Part shown: positions 35,339-43,407 of the stretch, one piece after another
Position numbering within the stretch: position 1 is the first letter of the stretch
How the letters are laid out: each line of letters begins with the position of its first letter
Assembly: GCA_964609625.1 (NCBI GenBank)
Contig: CAZSRS010000007.1
Location: 62,001 to 126,000, forward strand
Source of the DNA: G963674665 sp964609625
GTDB lineage: Bacteria; Desulfobacterota; Desulfovibrionia; Desulfovibrionales; Desulfovibrionaceae
Direction: 5' to 3'
DNA length: 64,000 nt
Program-made: the position numbers and the translations under genes
The notes under the pieces: model-generated
The model's database searches: none
What the model was told of the DNA's origin: nothing
Seen by the model: only the letters and a program-made list of their open reading frames with translations

Positions 35339-36094
35339 TTACAGCAGCAAGTCCCGAACAAGGGGCAGAGCCTTCTCGGCAGAAGCGAATACACTCACGT
35401 CAGGCACACCGGCATACAGCGAAGCATGAAGGTTGAACTCCAGGACCTTGCCGCCGCGCCTCTTGACCTGCGTTGGGAGCGCGTTTGCCGGCGCCACCTC
35501 GCCCGATGTTCCCACGATGACCACCAGATCCGCCCTGGAGGCCAGATCCATGCTCCTGTGCAGTGCATCGGACGGGATCTGCTCCCCGAAAAAAACGAAG
35601 TCCGGCCGTACCACCTTGCCGCAGACATCGCAACACCAGGGCAGGTCCTCGGGTTTGAGGTCGCGGACCAGGGTCGGGTCGAACGGCTTCCGGCACCCCA
35701 TGCAGTAGTAGCGCTGGGCATTGCCATGGAACTCCACCACGTTGCGGCTGCCGGCGCGCTGGTGCAGGCCGTCGATGTTCTGGGTGACCACGGCCTCCAG
35801 TCGCCCCGCTGCCTCCAGGGCGGCCAGGGCCTCGTGCCCGGCGTTGGGCGCGGCGTCACCGAAGATCAACGCGGCTTCGCACAGAAATTGCCAGACCTTT
35901 TCCGGCCTGGAGCGCAAAGCCTGCAACGTGGCGACCTCGTCTGGGCGGTAGCGCTCCCACAAGCCGCCGGGGGAGCGGAAGTCCGGAATGCCGCTGGGCA
36001 CGGAAATGCCCGCGCCCGTGAGGGCGAAGACGCATGTGGCTTCGCGCCAGATCTCCGCGGCCCGGGCCGCTGCTTCACGCCAATGATGCGCCAT
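35339..36094 (-). CDS. NAD-dependent protein deacylase, sirtuin (Sir2/CobB)
   Basis: Removes acyl groups from lysines using NAD+. 251 residues. NAD site FALTGAGISVPSGIPDFRSP near residue 24, VVTQNIDGLHQRAGSRNV near 105, catalytic His in VVEFHGNAQRYYC near 120, and a Cys4 zinc site (YYCMGCRK with WCCDVCGKVVRPDFVFFGE). VIVGTSGEVAPANALP and EFNLH complete the fold. It is monocistronic, on the same strand as and 94 bases upstream of tolQ; a separate tol promoter would have to lie in that gap. Confidence 0.94.
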   Translation of the reverse strand: MAHHWREAAARAAEIWREATCVFALTGAGISVPSGIPDFRSPGGLWERYRPDEVATLQALRSRPEKVWQFLCEAALIFGDAAPNAGHEALAALEAAGRLEAVVTQNIDGLHQRAGSRNVVEFHGNAQRYYCMGCRKPFDPTLVRDLKPEDLPWCCDVCGKVVRPDFVFFGEQIPSDALHRSMDLASRADLVVIVGTSGEVAPANALPTQVKRRGGKVLEFNLHASLYAGVPDVSVFASAEKALPLVRDLLL

Positions 36095-36537
36095 CGAGGT
36101 CTGCTCCCGCGCGGGTGCACCCCGCGCTTTAGAAAGCCAATACCGCGCTTGGCGGCGCTTGCCAAGATGGTGGAGGCGTTCCTGGGCAAAAGATGTGCAA
36201 ACTGTAATCCTGCGGGAGGATTGTCTGCATGTTCAATATGTTGTGCTGTGGAAATGCTGTGTGGCGGCGCGCTGCGCGAGGCGGTCAAATACACAAACTT
36301 CGTTCCAAAATGCAAGCAAACTTCGTTCCAACTGAGAGAACCTCAAGACTGGAGAAATCGTCTTCACACAGGCTGCGTTGTGTGAGGTGGTCCCCAATTG
36401 TTGGACAGTTTTGCAGCTCCGTAAAGGTGGATCCCTGTTCCGTCTCTTCGCTGCTGTTCCTTACCGTAAAAGGAGGAGTTTGCGGAACCACCTTTGTAAC
36501 GAGAAATCCGAGTTCGATTGTATGATGAAGTCACTCC
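36095..36537. other. Intergenic gap (443 bp) with tandem 15-bp repeats
   Basis: Sirtuin promoter side on the left, 3' side of the His-rich gene on the right. It contains two exact 15-base repeats (36294-36331) and, further right, self-complementary stretches around GAGGTGGTCC and GGAACCACC (36382-36500). The weak open frames across it lack ribosome sites and homology, so I call none. A small RNA or regulatory leader is possible. Confidence 0.6.
36294..36331. repeat. Tandem 15-bp direct repeat, 23-bp period
   Basis: CAAACTTCGTTCCAA occurs at 36294-36308 and identically at 36317-36331. The 23-bp centre-to-centre spacing is about two helical turns, the arrangement expected for two copies of a protein-binding site on one DNA face. 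Confidence 0.75.
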
Positions 36538-36816
36538 CTAATGCCCATGCTCATGTGGGTGTTCGTGCCCGTGGTCATGATGGGGGTGTCCATGGTCATG
36601 GGAATGATCGTGCTCATGACTGTGTGAATGCCCATGCGAATGCCCGTGATCATGCTCGTGTTCGTGATCATGCTCGTGATCGTGCCCGTGACCATGATCA
36701 TGCGCATGCGCATGGTCGTGTGTGTGCTCGTGATCCGAATTCTGCCCTTCCTGATTCTTCAAATGCTTTTCGAACTTGGTCTCTTTTTTCGGGCCGCACC
36801 CGCAGCTGTTGCACAT
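36538..36816 (-). CDS. His-rich metal-binding miniprotein with Cys4 N-terminus
   Basis: 92 residues from ATG 36816, which has a strong AGGAGG. Begins MCNSCGCGPKKETKFEKHLK; the CxxCxC head resembles the first residues of HypB nickel chaperones. The last ~66 residues alternate His with Asp, Glu, Gly or Ser, giving about 33 His (such as DHEHDHEHEHDHGHSHGH). No GTPase domain follows, so this is not HypB. Likely binds Ni, Zn or Co as a store or chaperone in the cytoplasm. No hydrogenase gene lies nearby in the window. Similar stand-alone poly-His proteins (Hpn-like) store nickel. Confidence 0.8.
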   Translation of the reverse strand: MCNSCGCGPKKETKFEKHLKNQEGQNSDHEHTHDHAHAHDHGHGHDHEHDHEHEHDHGHSHGHSHSHEHDHSHDHGHPHHDHGHEHPHEHGH

Positions 36817-37023
36817 GGCATCCTCCTTTAAATTTCTGAAACAAGTAGCACGAAATTCGCTTTTATGCCTGCCGCGCCGCTTTGTCCAGCATGTTTCCCG
36901 CAACTTTCATGTAAAAATCCAGCCCGTCACCGCTGCTGGGTCGAGCCGGCTCTTTCACGACTTCGCAACTCGCTTCAATACAGAGATTGGGGTGCATCCC
37001 CGCAAGCGTTTGGGAAGGGAGAG

Positions 37024-37065
37024 CGCGAAAGGGAGAACCCTTTGCAAAAGGGTTTCCCTCTCGCG
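37024..37065. terminator. Long near-perfect hairpin, probable terminator
   Basis: CGCGAAAGGGAGAACCCTTT (37024-37043) pairs with AAAAGGGTTTCCCTCTCGCG (37046-37065) with about two imperfections and a tiny loop. It lies 27 bases past the stop of the minus-strand membrane protein. Such hairpins often recur between genes in Desulfovibrio-type genomes (recollection, not tested). Confidence 0.65.
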
Positions 37066-37091
37066 ATGTTCCAACACCCGAGATGCATACC

Positions 37092-37643
37092 CTATCCCCT
37101 TTTGTCCTGATCCTTGTCCGCCGCTCCGGGGGGGTGCCCGGATTCCCGCCGCGCCCGGCGGCTGTCCAGCACCAGCATGCGCAGCATGGTACCCGCCAAT
37201 CGGCCGGTAAGGGAAAAGACCACTGACAGCACCCCGGCTCCCCCTGCCACGAGCAGGGGCGCATGCTTCCAAACGCCCAGGGACATAGCCGCCACCAGCC
37301 CCAGAAAGGCCCCTGTGGCTGAGCCCAGGGCTACGGCGCCGACGTACTCCGGGCCTTCGCCGGTCGCGTCAACGCGCTTGCGCAGCTGCTGCAAGCCATA
37401 ATGCAGGAAAAAGCCCAGACCACCGCCACAGACGCCGGCCAGCACCACGAGCAGCAGCCCCAACATTGCGCTGAGCAAGGGATTGAGATCCTGCCCACCG
37501 GCATAGTGTGCCAGAAGCCCCGCAAGCCCCCCCACGCACCAGGCACCCACGGTCAGGTGCGCCTGCAAGCGCTCCATGGCGTTGTACTCGCTGAATCCTT
37601 GCGTCCGTCCCGAGCGTTTTCGAAAAAAGTATTGCCTTCCCAT
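37092..37643 (-). CDS. Hypothetical membrane protein, 4 TM
   Basis: 183 residues from ATG 37643. Gly/Ala/Leu-rich with four TM helices: LTVGAWCVGGLAGLLAHYAG, LLSAMLGLLLVVLAGVCGGG, YVGAVALGSATGAFLGLVAA and PLLVAGGAGVLSVVFSLTGR. The C-terminus is basic and polar. The start is uncertain: ATG 37577 (MERLQAHL) has a weak GCGAG and would drop 22 polar residues. No family recognised. Confidence 0.6.
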   Translation of the reverse strand: MGRQYFFRKRSGRTQGFSEYNAMERLQAHLTVGAWCVGGLAGLLAHYAGGQDLNPLLSAMLGLLLVVLAGVCGGGLGFFLHYGLQQLRKRVDATGEGPEYVGAVALGSATGAFLGLVAAMSLGVWKHAPLLVAGGAGVLSVVFSLTGRLAGTMLRMLVLDSRRARRESGHPPGAADKDQDKRG

Positions 37644-37816
37644 CGTGATGCTGTAGTATTTCAGCTTGGAGCATTTGTCACGGCTTCTGGTTGACACGGA
37701 TTGTCCCACAAAAACAAATAATTCCAACGGTGTTCCTTTTTCTTTTGTTTTAGTGTAGGAAATACTTGGGCATCAACGTGTATGGCCGCAACTGCTCGTT
37801 TCATCAGGAGGACTAG

Positions 37817-38215
37817 ATGAAGGTCTTGATTGTGGAGGACGACTTCACCAGCAGGAAACTCATGCAGACCATTCTCTCGCCGTATGGTGAATGCGACATC
37901 GCGGTCAATGGCAAGGAGGCCGTGGATGCCTTCGAAGCCGCCTTGAAGTCCGGACTGCCCTACGATCTGATCTGCATGGACATCATGATGCCCGAGATGG
38001 ACGGTCAGGAAGCCTTGAAACGAATCCGCTCCATCGAAAAGGATAGGGGACTGCGCGGGCCCAATGAGGTCAAGGTGATCATGACCACGGCCCTGGACGA
38101 CCCCAAGAACGTGGTCGAGGCCTATTACAAAGGGGGCGCCACATCCTACATCCCCAAACCCATCGACCGGCAGTTGTTCATTCACCTGCTGCGCAACCTC
38201 GGATTGATTCAGTAG
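37817..38215 (+). CDS. CheY-like single-domain response regulator
   Basis: 132 residues, receiver only. The acidic pocket is VEDD at residues 6-9, the phosphoacceptor Asp is in LICMDIMMPEMDGQEALKRI near 56, Thr in VIMTTALDDP near 89, and Lys in SYIPKPIDRQ near 113. Strong AGGAGG precedes the ATG. As no DNA-binding domain is attached, it acts by binding a partner, as CheY does at the motor. It is 7 bases before the Tim44-like gene, yet no kinase or chemotaxis gene adjoins. It could serve the orphan kinases near 51-57 kb (speculative). Confidence 0.93.
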   Translation: MKVLIVEDDFTSRKLMQTILSPYGECDIAVNGKEAVDAFEAALKSGLPYDLICMDIMMPEMDGQEALKRIRSIEKDRGLRGPNEVKVIMTTALDDPKNVVEAYYKGGATSYIPKPIDRQLFIHLLRNLGLIQ

Positions 38216-38222
38216 CCTACCC

Positions 38223-39083
38223 ATGCGAACCATCCTCTTTCCGGCGATTGTTTTCGCCAGTTTGATTCTTTGGCCGCCCCCTGCCTTTGCCGTCGAGCAA
38301 AAGACTCCCTGGCAGGTCTTGCAGGAGCGTCGCGCCCAAGCCGATGCGGCCGCTCAGGACATCGAGGAAGAAAACGGCGGTCTGCTGGGTGCCCTGTTCC
38401 TTGGCAAGCCCTTCAGGGGGCTGACAACGGCCGACTTCGCGCTCATCGGCGTGCTGCTCGGCGTGGGCGTATACCTGCTCCGGCGTTCTTCCGGCCCGCG
38501 GGACTATCCGCAACGCCCTGACAGGACCCAGCCCCAAAACCCTCATGACCCACACGACGATGTCCCTGGTCCAGGGCGCGACAGCGAGTCCTATCGCCGG
38601 GGGGAACAGATGTGGCAACACTTGAGTTCGAAGCCCCGGGCAGGGCAGGACGCACCGCCCCACATCCCCGGCGCGCCTGCAAACAACATCGGTTCTCCTG
38701 GAAAATCCGCCGTGAGTGCGACACAAGCCGGCTTCGACGTCAACGACCTGCTGCACGGCGCCAAGCTCGTCTACCCCAGGGTGCACGAATCCCTGGCCTT
38801 GGAGGACTGGGAGGACCTGGAGCCGTTCGTGACCCCGGAATTCCTCGACCGCCTTCGGCACCAGGCCCGCCCCAAAACCGACAAGCCACCCCAGATCCTC
38901 TACCTGGAGGTGGAGCTGTTGGAAGGCGACACCCGTGGGGGGCGCTCCCGTGCCCTCGTGGCCTACACGTCGCTGATGCAACGCCCTGGCGCCCAAGCCC
39001 CCACGGACGTGCACGAGACCTGGGAATTCAGCAAGGACGACACGGCCAAGGCAACCTGGCGCATCAGCAACATGCGTGGTTGA
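38223..39083 (+). CDS. Tim44-like domain protein, secreted or membrane
   Basis: 286 residues. Signal sequence ending PPPAFA near residue 23; a hydrophobic span TADFALIGVLLGVGVYLLRR at 68-87, then a long Pro/Asp-rich linker (about 90-165) and a C-terminal Tim44-like domain (170-285) with ALEDWEDLEPFVTPEFLDRL and HETWEFSKDDTAKATWRISN. Tim44-like bacterial proteins have this signal/Gly-hairpin/domain layout; their function is mostly unknown. No ribosome site is seen upstream, so it may be translationally coupled to the receiver gene. Confidence 0.85.
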   Translation: MRTILFPAIVFASLILWPPPAFAVEQKTPWQVLQERRAQADAAAQDIEEENGGLLGALFLGKPFRGLTTADFALIGVLLGVGVYLLRRSSGPRDYPQRPDRTQPQNPHDPHDDVPGPGRDSESYRRGEQMWQHLSSKPRAGQDAPPHIPGAPANNIGSPGKSAVSATQAGFDVNDLLHGAKLVYPRVHESLALEDWEDLEPFVTPEFLDRLRHQARPKTDKPPQILYLEVELLEGDTRGGRSRALVAYTSLMQRPGAQAPTDVHETWEFSKDDTAKATWRISNMRG

Positions 39084-39340
39084 GGCCCGCGATGTTGCTA
39101 TACGGTGGATGAGACCTTTCTCATGCCGCTGGCTTGCTCTCCCCCGCGCGCATTCCTTGCCTGATCCACGCATGAAGTTTATTCGATAATTCTCCCGGCC
39201 TCCGCGAGGCTTTTCCGCCCTTCACGCAAACTCGACGCAAACTTCACCTCCTCGCGGCACGGTCTTCATGATCCGACACACCCCTTGAGTATGGTCGCCC
39301 CTGTTGGAGCAACTTCACACACGCCAGAAAGAGGTGACAC

Positions 39341-39670
39341 ATGAAGACCGCGAACGCATACGGCAGTTTCAGGGCATACGCCCGCGATCACGTGGGCGAA
39401 ATCGACGACGGCGCCGGCTGGGCCACGGCGCAGCTCATCGACGTCAACAGCAGGAGCGCCCGGCTGCGCTTGGCAGGGGCGCAACACCGTTACCCAGAGG
39501 GGCGCCGGCTGCTGGTACGCATCCCCTGCAAGGCCAACCGCACCCATTCCTGCCCGCCCGCCTTGGAGACAACGGCTGCGGTGGACTGGGTCCAGGAGGA
39601 CGAACTCGGCCTTGAGTTTGTGCACGCTCTGGAATACGGAGTCAGCGAATTACAACGGATGGTGGGGTGA
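39341..39670 (+). CDS. PilZ-like domain protein
   Basis: 109 residues with the beta-barrel outline of PilZ: WATAQLIDVNSRSARLRLAG, EGRRLLVRIPCK, and a late TTAAVDWVQEDELGLEFVH, which matches the family's V-x-W-x...G-x-x-F end. The c-di-GMP motifs (RxxxR and DxSxxG) are degenerate; DVNSRSARL occupies the second position. It may not bind the nucleotide. AGAGGTG precedes the ATG. Neighbours give no hint. Confidence 0.65.
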   Translation: MKTANAYGSFRAYARDHVGEIDDGAGWATAQLIDVNSRSARLRLAGAQHRYPEGRRLLVRIPCKANRTHSCPPALETTAAVDWVQEDELGLEFVHALEYGVSELQRMVG

Positions 39671-39894
39671 CGCCGAACTCTTCCCCGGAGTTTCGCCCTG
39701 TAAAAACCCGCATGCAGCACACTTCGGAGTCGGTCGTCATGGATTCGTAACGACTTCTTCATGAAATCGAAACAACATCCACTGCCATTATCACCCGAGT
39801 CGTGCTATTAAGCGTGGGGACATCACGTAGTCGAGAACCCGGTGTGCCGGCAGTTCGTGCCGCGCCATGCCGCAACAGCAGGGAGGAAACCGTC

Positions 39895-40131
39895 GTGGAA
39901 TTGAACGAAAGACACAGGGCGTTTCTCAGCGCCGTGCGCATCTTCGGGAAATCAAACCGCTATCACGGCATGATGCCGCGCTGGGTGGTGGATTCCTGCA
40001 ACGAGAAGGAGGTTCGCGAGGCCTTTGATCTGGGCTGCGTGGCCTATAGCACTGTCGCGCCCCCGGACTCCCCTGCCTTTGACGGCCTGATCCTCACGGA
40101 CAAGGGGATCGAGGCTCTGGAATCGCACTGA
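39895..40131 (+). CDS. Small hypothetical protein
   Basis: 78 residues from a GTG at 39895 with GGAGG eight bases upstream. Begins ELNERHRAFLSAVRIF and ends FDGLILTDKGIEALESH, a short HTH-like or winged tail pattern seen at ends of small DNA-binding domains. No family confirmed. The longer frame from 39802 lacks a site and is low-complexity. Confidence 0.65.
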   Translation: MELNERHRAFLSAVRIFGKSNRYHGMMPRWVVDSCNEKEVREAFDLGCVAYSTVAPPDSPAFDGLILTDKGIEALESH

Positions 40132-40194
40132 ACGCCGCGTCAGTCCGATCCCGACGCTCCTCGTCGCTTTCTTCGCTCCGGTCGGGCAGTCGCA

Positions 40195-40974
40195 TCACCG
40201 CCCCATGAAACCACGCAAGAGGTGGAACCAGTAGTCGTCGACCATGTCCGCGCGGGGGCGGGCATGCCCCGGCGATACGTGCAGATGCAGGTGCATGTCG
40301 CCAGGGATGTTGTGTTGGCCACCGGGTTCACCCTCGCCTTCCACCACCAGGCAGTCGCCGTGGCGCACACCGGGGGGAATGCGCACACGCACCCGACGTA
40401 GCATTTCGAATTCCCCATGCCCGCCGCATTCAGGGCACTGTATGTGGATGGTATAGCCGCATCCCTCGCAGTGCGGGCAGGATATCCTGAGTCTGAAATG
40501 CCCGTGCCTGTAGTCGACCGAACCCTCGCCCCCGCACGCGTCGCAGATGGTGGGGAACTCGCGCCGCACAAACCCCTTGCCCCGACACCCATGGCAGGCT
40601 CGCCGCAGAGGGATCTCCAGTTCAAGCTCCAGGCCGCGGCTGGCTTCGTCACGGGTGAGCAGGAGATCCAAGTGCATGTCCGTCCCCCGTGGCATCCAGG
40701 TGCGGGCTCTCGCCTGTTCCCCACGGAATACACGTGCGTGCGCGGTGCTCCCGGGGCGGCATCCGCCTCGCCGGGAATCATAGGCTTCGCGCATGCGCGG
40801 ATCGCGCAGGGTTTCGTAGGCCTCGCTGACGGCGCGGAAACGCTCTTCGGCCGTGGTGTCGCCGGGATTGCGATCCGGATGGTGCTCCAGGGCGCGTTCG
40901 CGATAGGCACGCTTGACCGCGTCCTGGTCCGCGTCTTGGGTGATATGGAGGATTGCGTAGTAGTCCGGTCTCAT
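40195..40974 (-). CDS. Short DnaJ-type J-domain protein with zinc fingers
   Basis: 259 residues from ATG 40974. J-domain at 1-65 with the HPD motif in RALEHHPDRNPGD, which stimulates DnaK. Four CxxCxGxG zinc motifs follow (CHGCRGKG, CDACGGEG, CPHCEGCG, CPECGGHG), then client-binding domain I (RVRVRIPPGVRHGDCLVVEG). The true Gly/Phe linker is replaced by an Arg-rich segment, and client-binding domain II and the dimerisation region are missing; normal DnaJ is about 375. The gene seems intact, so this is a specialised co-chaperone, not the main DnaJ. Confidence 0.85.
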   Translation of the reverse strand: MRPDYYAILHITQDADQDAVKRAYRERALEHHPDRNPGDTTAEERFRAVSEAYETLRDPRMREAYDSRRGGCRPGSTAHARVFRGEQARARTWMPRGTDMHLDLLLTRDEASRGLELELEIPLRRACHGCRGKGFVRREFPTICDACGGEGSVDYRHGHFRLRISCPHCEGCGYTIHIQCPECGGHGEFEMLRRVRVRIPPGVRHGDCLVVEGEGEPGGQHNIPGDMHLHLHVSPGHARPRADMVDDYWFHLLRGFMGR

Positions 40975-41089
40975 GAAAGCGCCCCGTTGTGGCGCGGTCT
41001 GGTCCATGATCGACCATAACCGGTTTTCAGCCACTCTATACCCTTGGTTCAGGGCAGGTGCAAGCCCATGAACGAGCCGGCGGGCAGCG

Positions 41090-41836
41090 TCACTGCTCCG
41101 CCTGAATGTCCTTGGGCCCCATGGAGCGGTAGCGCTCCAGGACACGCTGGACGTATTGCCGCGTCTCGGTATAGGGAGGGATGCCCTGGTAGCGTTCGAC
41201 CACCTCCGGACCGGCGTTGTAGGCGGCCAGGGCCAGCTCGATGCTCGGGAAGCGTTTCATGAGCGTGCGCAGGTAGCGCGCTCCGGTGTCGATGTTCTGT
41301 TCCGGATCAAAAGGCTGACGCAGGCCCAACGTGCGCTGGGTCTCGGGCATAATCTGCATCAGTCCCTGGGCGCCTTTAGGGGACACGGCATACTGATGGA
41401 ACCCTGATTCCGCCTCGATGACGGCATAGATCAGGTTTGGGTCCAGGCCGTGCCTGGAGCTGGAGGCCTGGATTGCCTTGCGGATGGCCGGAGTCGGTGG
41501 CTTGGGCCGGCTCAGGGCCAGGCGGCGGGGAATCCATTTCCGCACATGCTCCTGGATCCACTCTTGCCGTACTTCCGATGCGCGGCCACCGTTCCTGCGC
41601 ACGATGTCCCTGATCTCCTTGAAACCTAGCTTGGGGCGTTCCTCGCAGTCGTAAATCAGCACATAGTTGTCGTCGAGCCTGGTGTCGTTCAGATGCACCA
41701 CACCGTACTCGTCCTCGTATCCATACAGGGTATGGCTCCATGCCGGGGCGGCACGGCACAGGACAGCCATGAGCAAACATGGAAGCAGGCAGGGTAGTGC
41801 TCGGCGCGACAGGCCGGGTATTCCTCGAGAAGGCAT
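41090..41836 (-). CDS. Soluble lytic transglycosylase with DUF4124-like N-terminus
   Basis: Periplasmic peptidoglycan lyase, 248 residues from ATG 41836. Signal peptide to about 35, then a DUF4124-like segment LYGYEDEYGVVHLNDTRLDD, a linker, and the SLT domain (about 110-225) with catalytic Glu in YAVIEAESGFHQYAVSPKGA, followed by QGLMQIMPET and ALAAYNAGPEVVERY. It resembles MltC/Slt-like enzymes of the family often linked to secretion or flagella. Leftward ATGs are possible starts. Overlaps nothing and stands alone after the DnaJ gene. Confidence 0.9.
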   Translation of the reverse strand: MPSRGIPGLSRRALPCLLPCLLMAVLCRAAPAWSHTLYGYEDEYGVVHLNDTRLDDNYVLIYDCEERPKLGFKEIRDIVRRNGGRASEVRQEWIQEHVRKWIPRRLALSRPKPPTPAIRKAIQASSSRHGLDPNLIYAVIEAESGFHQYAVSPKGAQGLMQIMPETQRTLGLRQPFDPEQNIDTGARYLRTLMKRFPSIELALAAYNAGPEVVERYQGIPPYTETRQYVQRVLERYRSMGPKDIQAEQ

Positions 41837-41939
41837 GATTCCTGGCATGCACCGAGCCCGAAAGGCTGTCAAGCACGAGACGCGGGAAATCCACTGGGCA
41901 CACTACCCATACGTATTGCTTATACCCCTACGCATTTTC

Positions 41940-41968
41940 TTGACTTTTTCTAAAATTTTTTGTATCTA
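41940..41968 (+). promoter_or_regulatory. Sigma-70 promoter candidate
   Basis: TTGACT (41940-41945), 17-base spacer, TATCTA (41963-41968), in an AT-rich patch, 137 bases before the HTH gene at 42105. The long distance leaves room for an untranslated leader. Confidence 0.5.
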
Positions 41969-42104
41969 TAACCAGTACTGCAACACTACCATGCATAGCA
42001 AGACTCCTGCTAAATACGTACATACAATTCACGGCAGGGTCGTATTGAAATGGGTGGGGTGTATACGACCGGCGTGGATAACCGTCATGAAACGGGGGTA
42101 AGCG

Positions 42105-42302
42105 ATGAGTAAGCTGGTGATCTCGGGTCTGGAGAACATTGCCCAGGAATTGGGGTGCTCAAAAAAGACCCTGTACAAGTGGATACGCGAAAAAGAGTTT
42201 CCTGCCTTCAAAATGGACGGGGTATGGAGGGTGATGCCACCGGATGCGGAGTTGTGGCTACGGATCCAGCGCAATGCCTTGGGAGGCGGAACCTGGCATT
42301 GA
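42105..42302 (+). CDS. Excisionase/MerR-like helix-turn-helix protein
   Basis: 65 residues: ISGLENIAQELGCSKKTLYK followed by WIREKEFPAFKMDGVWRVMP is a typical winged HTH of the excisionase (HTH_17) type that binds DNA in phage, mobile element or regulatory contexts. GGGGGTAAGCG precedes the ATG. The stop codon opens a 12-bp perfect hairpin. No integrase is nearby, so it may be a domesticated regulator. Confidence 0.8.
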   Translation: MSKLVISGLENIAQELGCSKKTLYKWIREKEFPAFKMDGVWRVMPPDAELWLRIQRNALGGGTWH

Positions 42303-42332
42303 CCAAGCCCCGCTACCACACGGGGCTTGGTC
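42301..42332. terminator. Bidirectional hairpin terminator
   Basis: GACCAAGCCCCG (42301-42312) and CGGGGCTTGGTC (42321-42332) form a perfect 12-bp stem that starts inside the HTH stop codon. It lies between two convergent genes, so could serve both. The flanking U tract is weak. Confidence 0.7.
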
Positions 42333-42352
42333 AACAAGGTCGTGACACGGAG

Positions 42353-42664
42353 TCAGCGCAGGACAACCACGGAGTTTTCGCAGTTGCCCACGGTGTTGAA
42401 CTCGTAGCGATCGGCCTCCCAATCGTTGATCCAGATGTTCTCGTCCACGACATAGCGGAATTCGTAATCCCGCCCTGTCTCGAGATCGAGCTGAACGCCG
42501 AAGGAGCCGTCCTTGTTGCGTTTCATTGAGGTCGCGCCGATGTTCCAATCGTTGAAGTCGCCCACCAGATGAACAGTGGTGGCGTTGTCGACCGCTTCCT
42601 TGGGCAATTTGAAATGGACCTTGCACAGGGGTTTGCTTTTGAGAAATCTCTTGGTCAGTGCCAT
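42353..42664 (-). CDS. CBM48-like (isoamylase N-domain) protein
   Basis: 103 residues forming one beta-sandwich of the carbohydrate-binding module 48/AMPK-beta type: VHLVGDFNDWNIGATSMKRN, GSFGVQLDLETGRDYEFRYV and WINDWEADRYEFNT are the family's landmarks, including the two Trp likely to touch glucan. No catalytic domain is attached. Stand-alone members are common in anaerobes, with unknown roles; glycogen binding is the best guess. GAGGGATGAG precedes ATG 42664. Confidence 0.85.
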   Translation of the reverse strand: MALTKRFLKSKPLCKVHFKLPKEAVDNATTVHLVGDFNDWNIGATSMKRNKDGSFGVQLDLETGRDYEFRYVVDENIWINDWEADRYEFNTVGNCENSVVVLR

Positions 42665-42849
42665 CTCATCCCTCGCATGCTGTCTGGGTGGAGCCAAATG
42701 CTCAAACGACCGTCTTCGTAAGCATTACCATCTACTATACTCTAAAACATTGTGTGGTCTTGCTGTCAATAGCCGTGTCGCGGATTTTGCTTTCAGGTGG
42801 AGATCCCAGGCATCCGCCTGAATGGCAGGGCCAAGGCACCTAAAACAAA

Positions 42850-42868
42850 GCCCCCTAAAAAAGGGGGC
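42850..42868 (-). terminator. Intrinsic terminator
   Basis: Read on the minus strand: GCCCCCTTTTTTAGGGGGC followed by TTTGTTTTA. It lies about 95 bases past the stop of the unknown gene at 42963 and ends its transcript. Confidence 0.7.
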
Positions 42869-42962
42869 AGTATAACCATAAAACCCTGGGGAGGGTGAAA
42901 GGAACGGCTGGCAGGCCGAGGGAGGATGCGGCGGGCGTGGTTGCCGCACGACCCTGTAAAGG

Positions 42963-43364
42963 CTACTCGTTGACTGCCTTGTCCGAATCAGCGATCTTCT
43001 CGAAAAAGGACTCGGATTCCATCTTGTCAGTGAGACCGCACAGGCCACGGACAACCGCCAGAAGGTCGTTGGCGTTCACGGTCACATCGAACAGGCCGTT
43101 ATTGATCTTGCAGAGATGTCCCTGACGCTTGATGAGGTAGGCACGCTTTTCCTTGGACTTGCCGTCGCTGGAAACCACGGAGTAGGCTTGGTCGCCGTCC
43201 TGCGTGACATAGAGCTTCTGCTGCATCAACACCCCGCTTTCCTCGTCGTAAAAGGAATGCTCGGCGTACAGTTTACCCGTGAAGCTGATCGAAGCGCCGG
43301 TGTCGTTCTCGATGATGATGTTTTCCATGGTGTTTTCCGCGCCCTGCTCTTCGTGTTTTGCCAT
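42963..43364 (-). CDS. Hypothetical protein
   Basis: 133 residues with a strong AAGGAGGAAGG site. Mostly beta: ASISFTGKLYAEHSFYDEES, LMQQKLYVTQDGDQAYSVVS and RAYLIKRQGHLCKINNGLFD. Acidic overall, no signal peptide. The C-terminus (GLTDKMESESFFEKIADSDK) is helical. No family recognised. It shares the AT-richer stretch with the two HTH genes, on the same strand as the second. Confidence 0.7.
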   Translation of the reverse strand: MAKHEEQGAENTMENIIIENDTGASISFTGKLYAEHSFYDEESGVLMQQKLYVTQDGDQAYSVVSSDGKSKEKRAYLIKRQGHLCKINNGLFDVTVNANDLLAVVRGLCGLTDKMESESFFEKIADSDKAVNE

Positions 43365-43407
43365 CGCCCTTCCTCCTTGGTTGCTGCTCTCGGTCCCTTG
43401 TACGCCC

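Noticed and set aside
36229..36525. 98-codon plus-strand frame in the sirtuin/His-rich gap
   Set aside because: No ribosome site or recognisable fold; composition does not match neighbouring genes.
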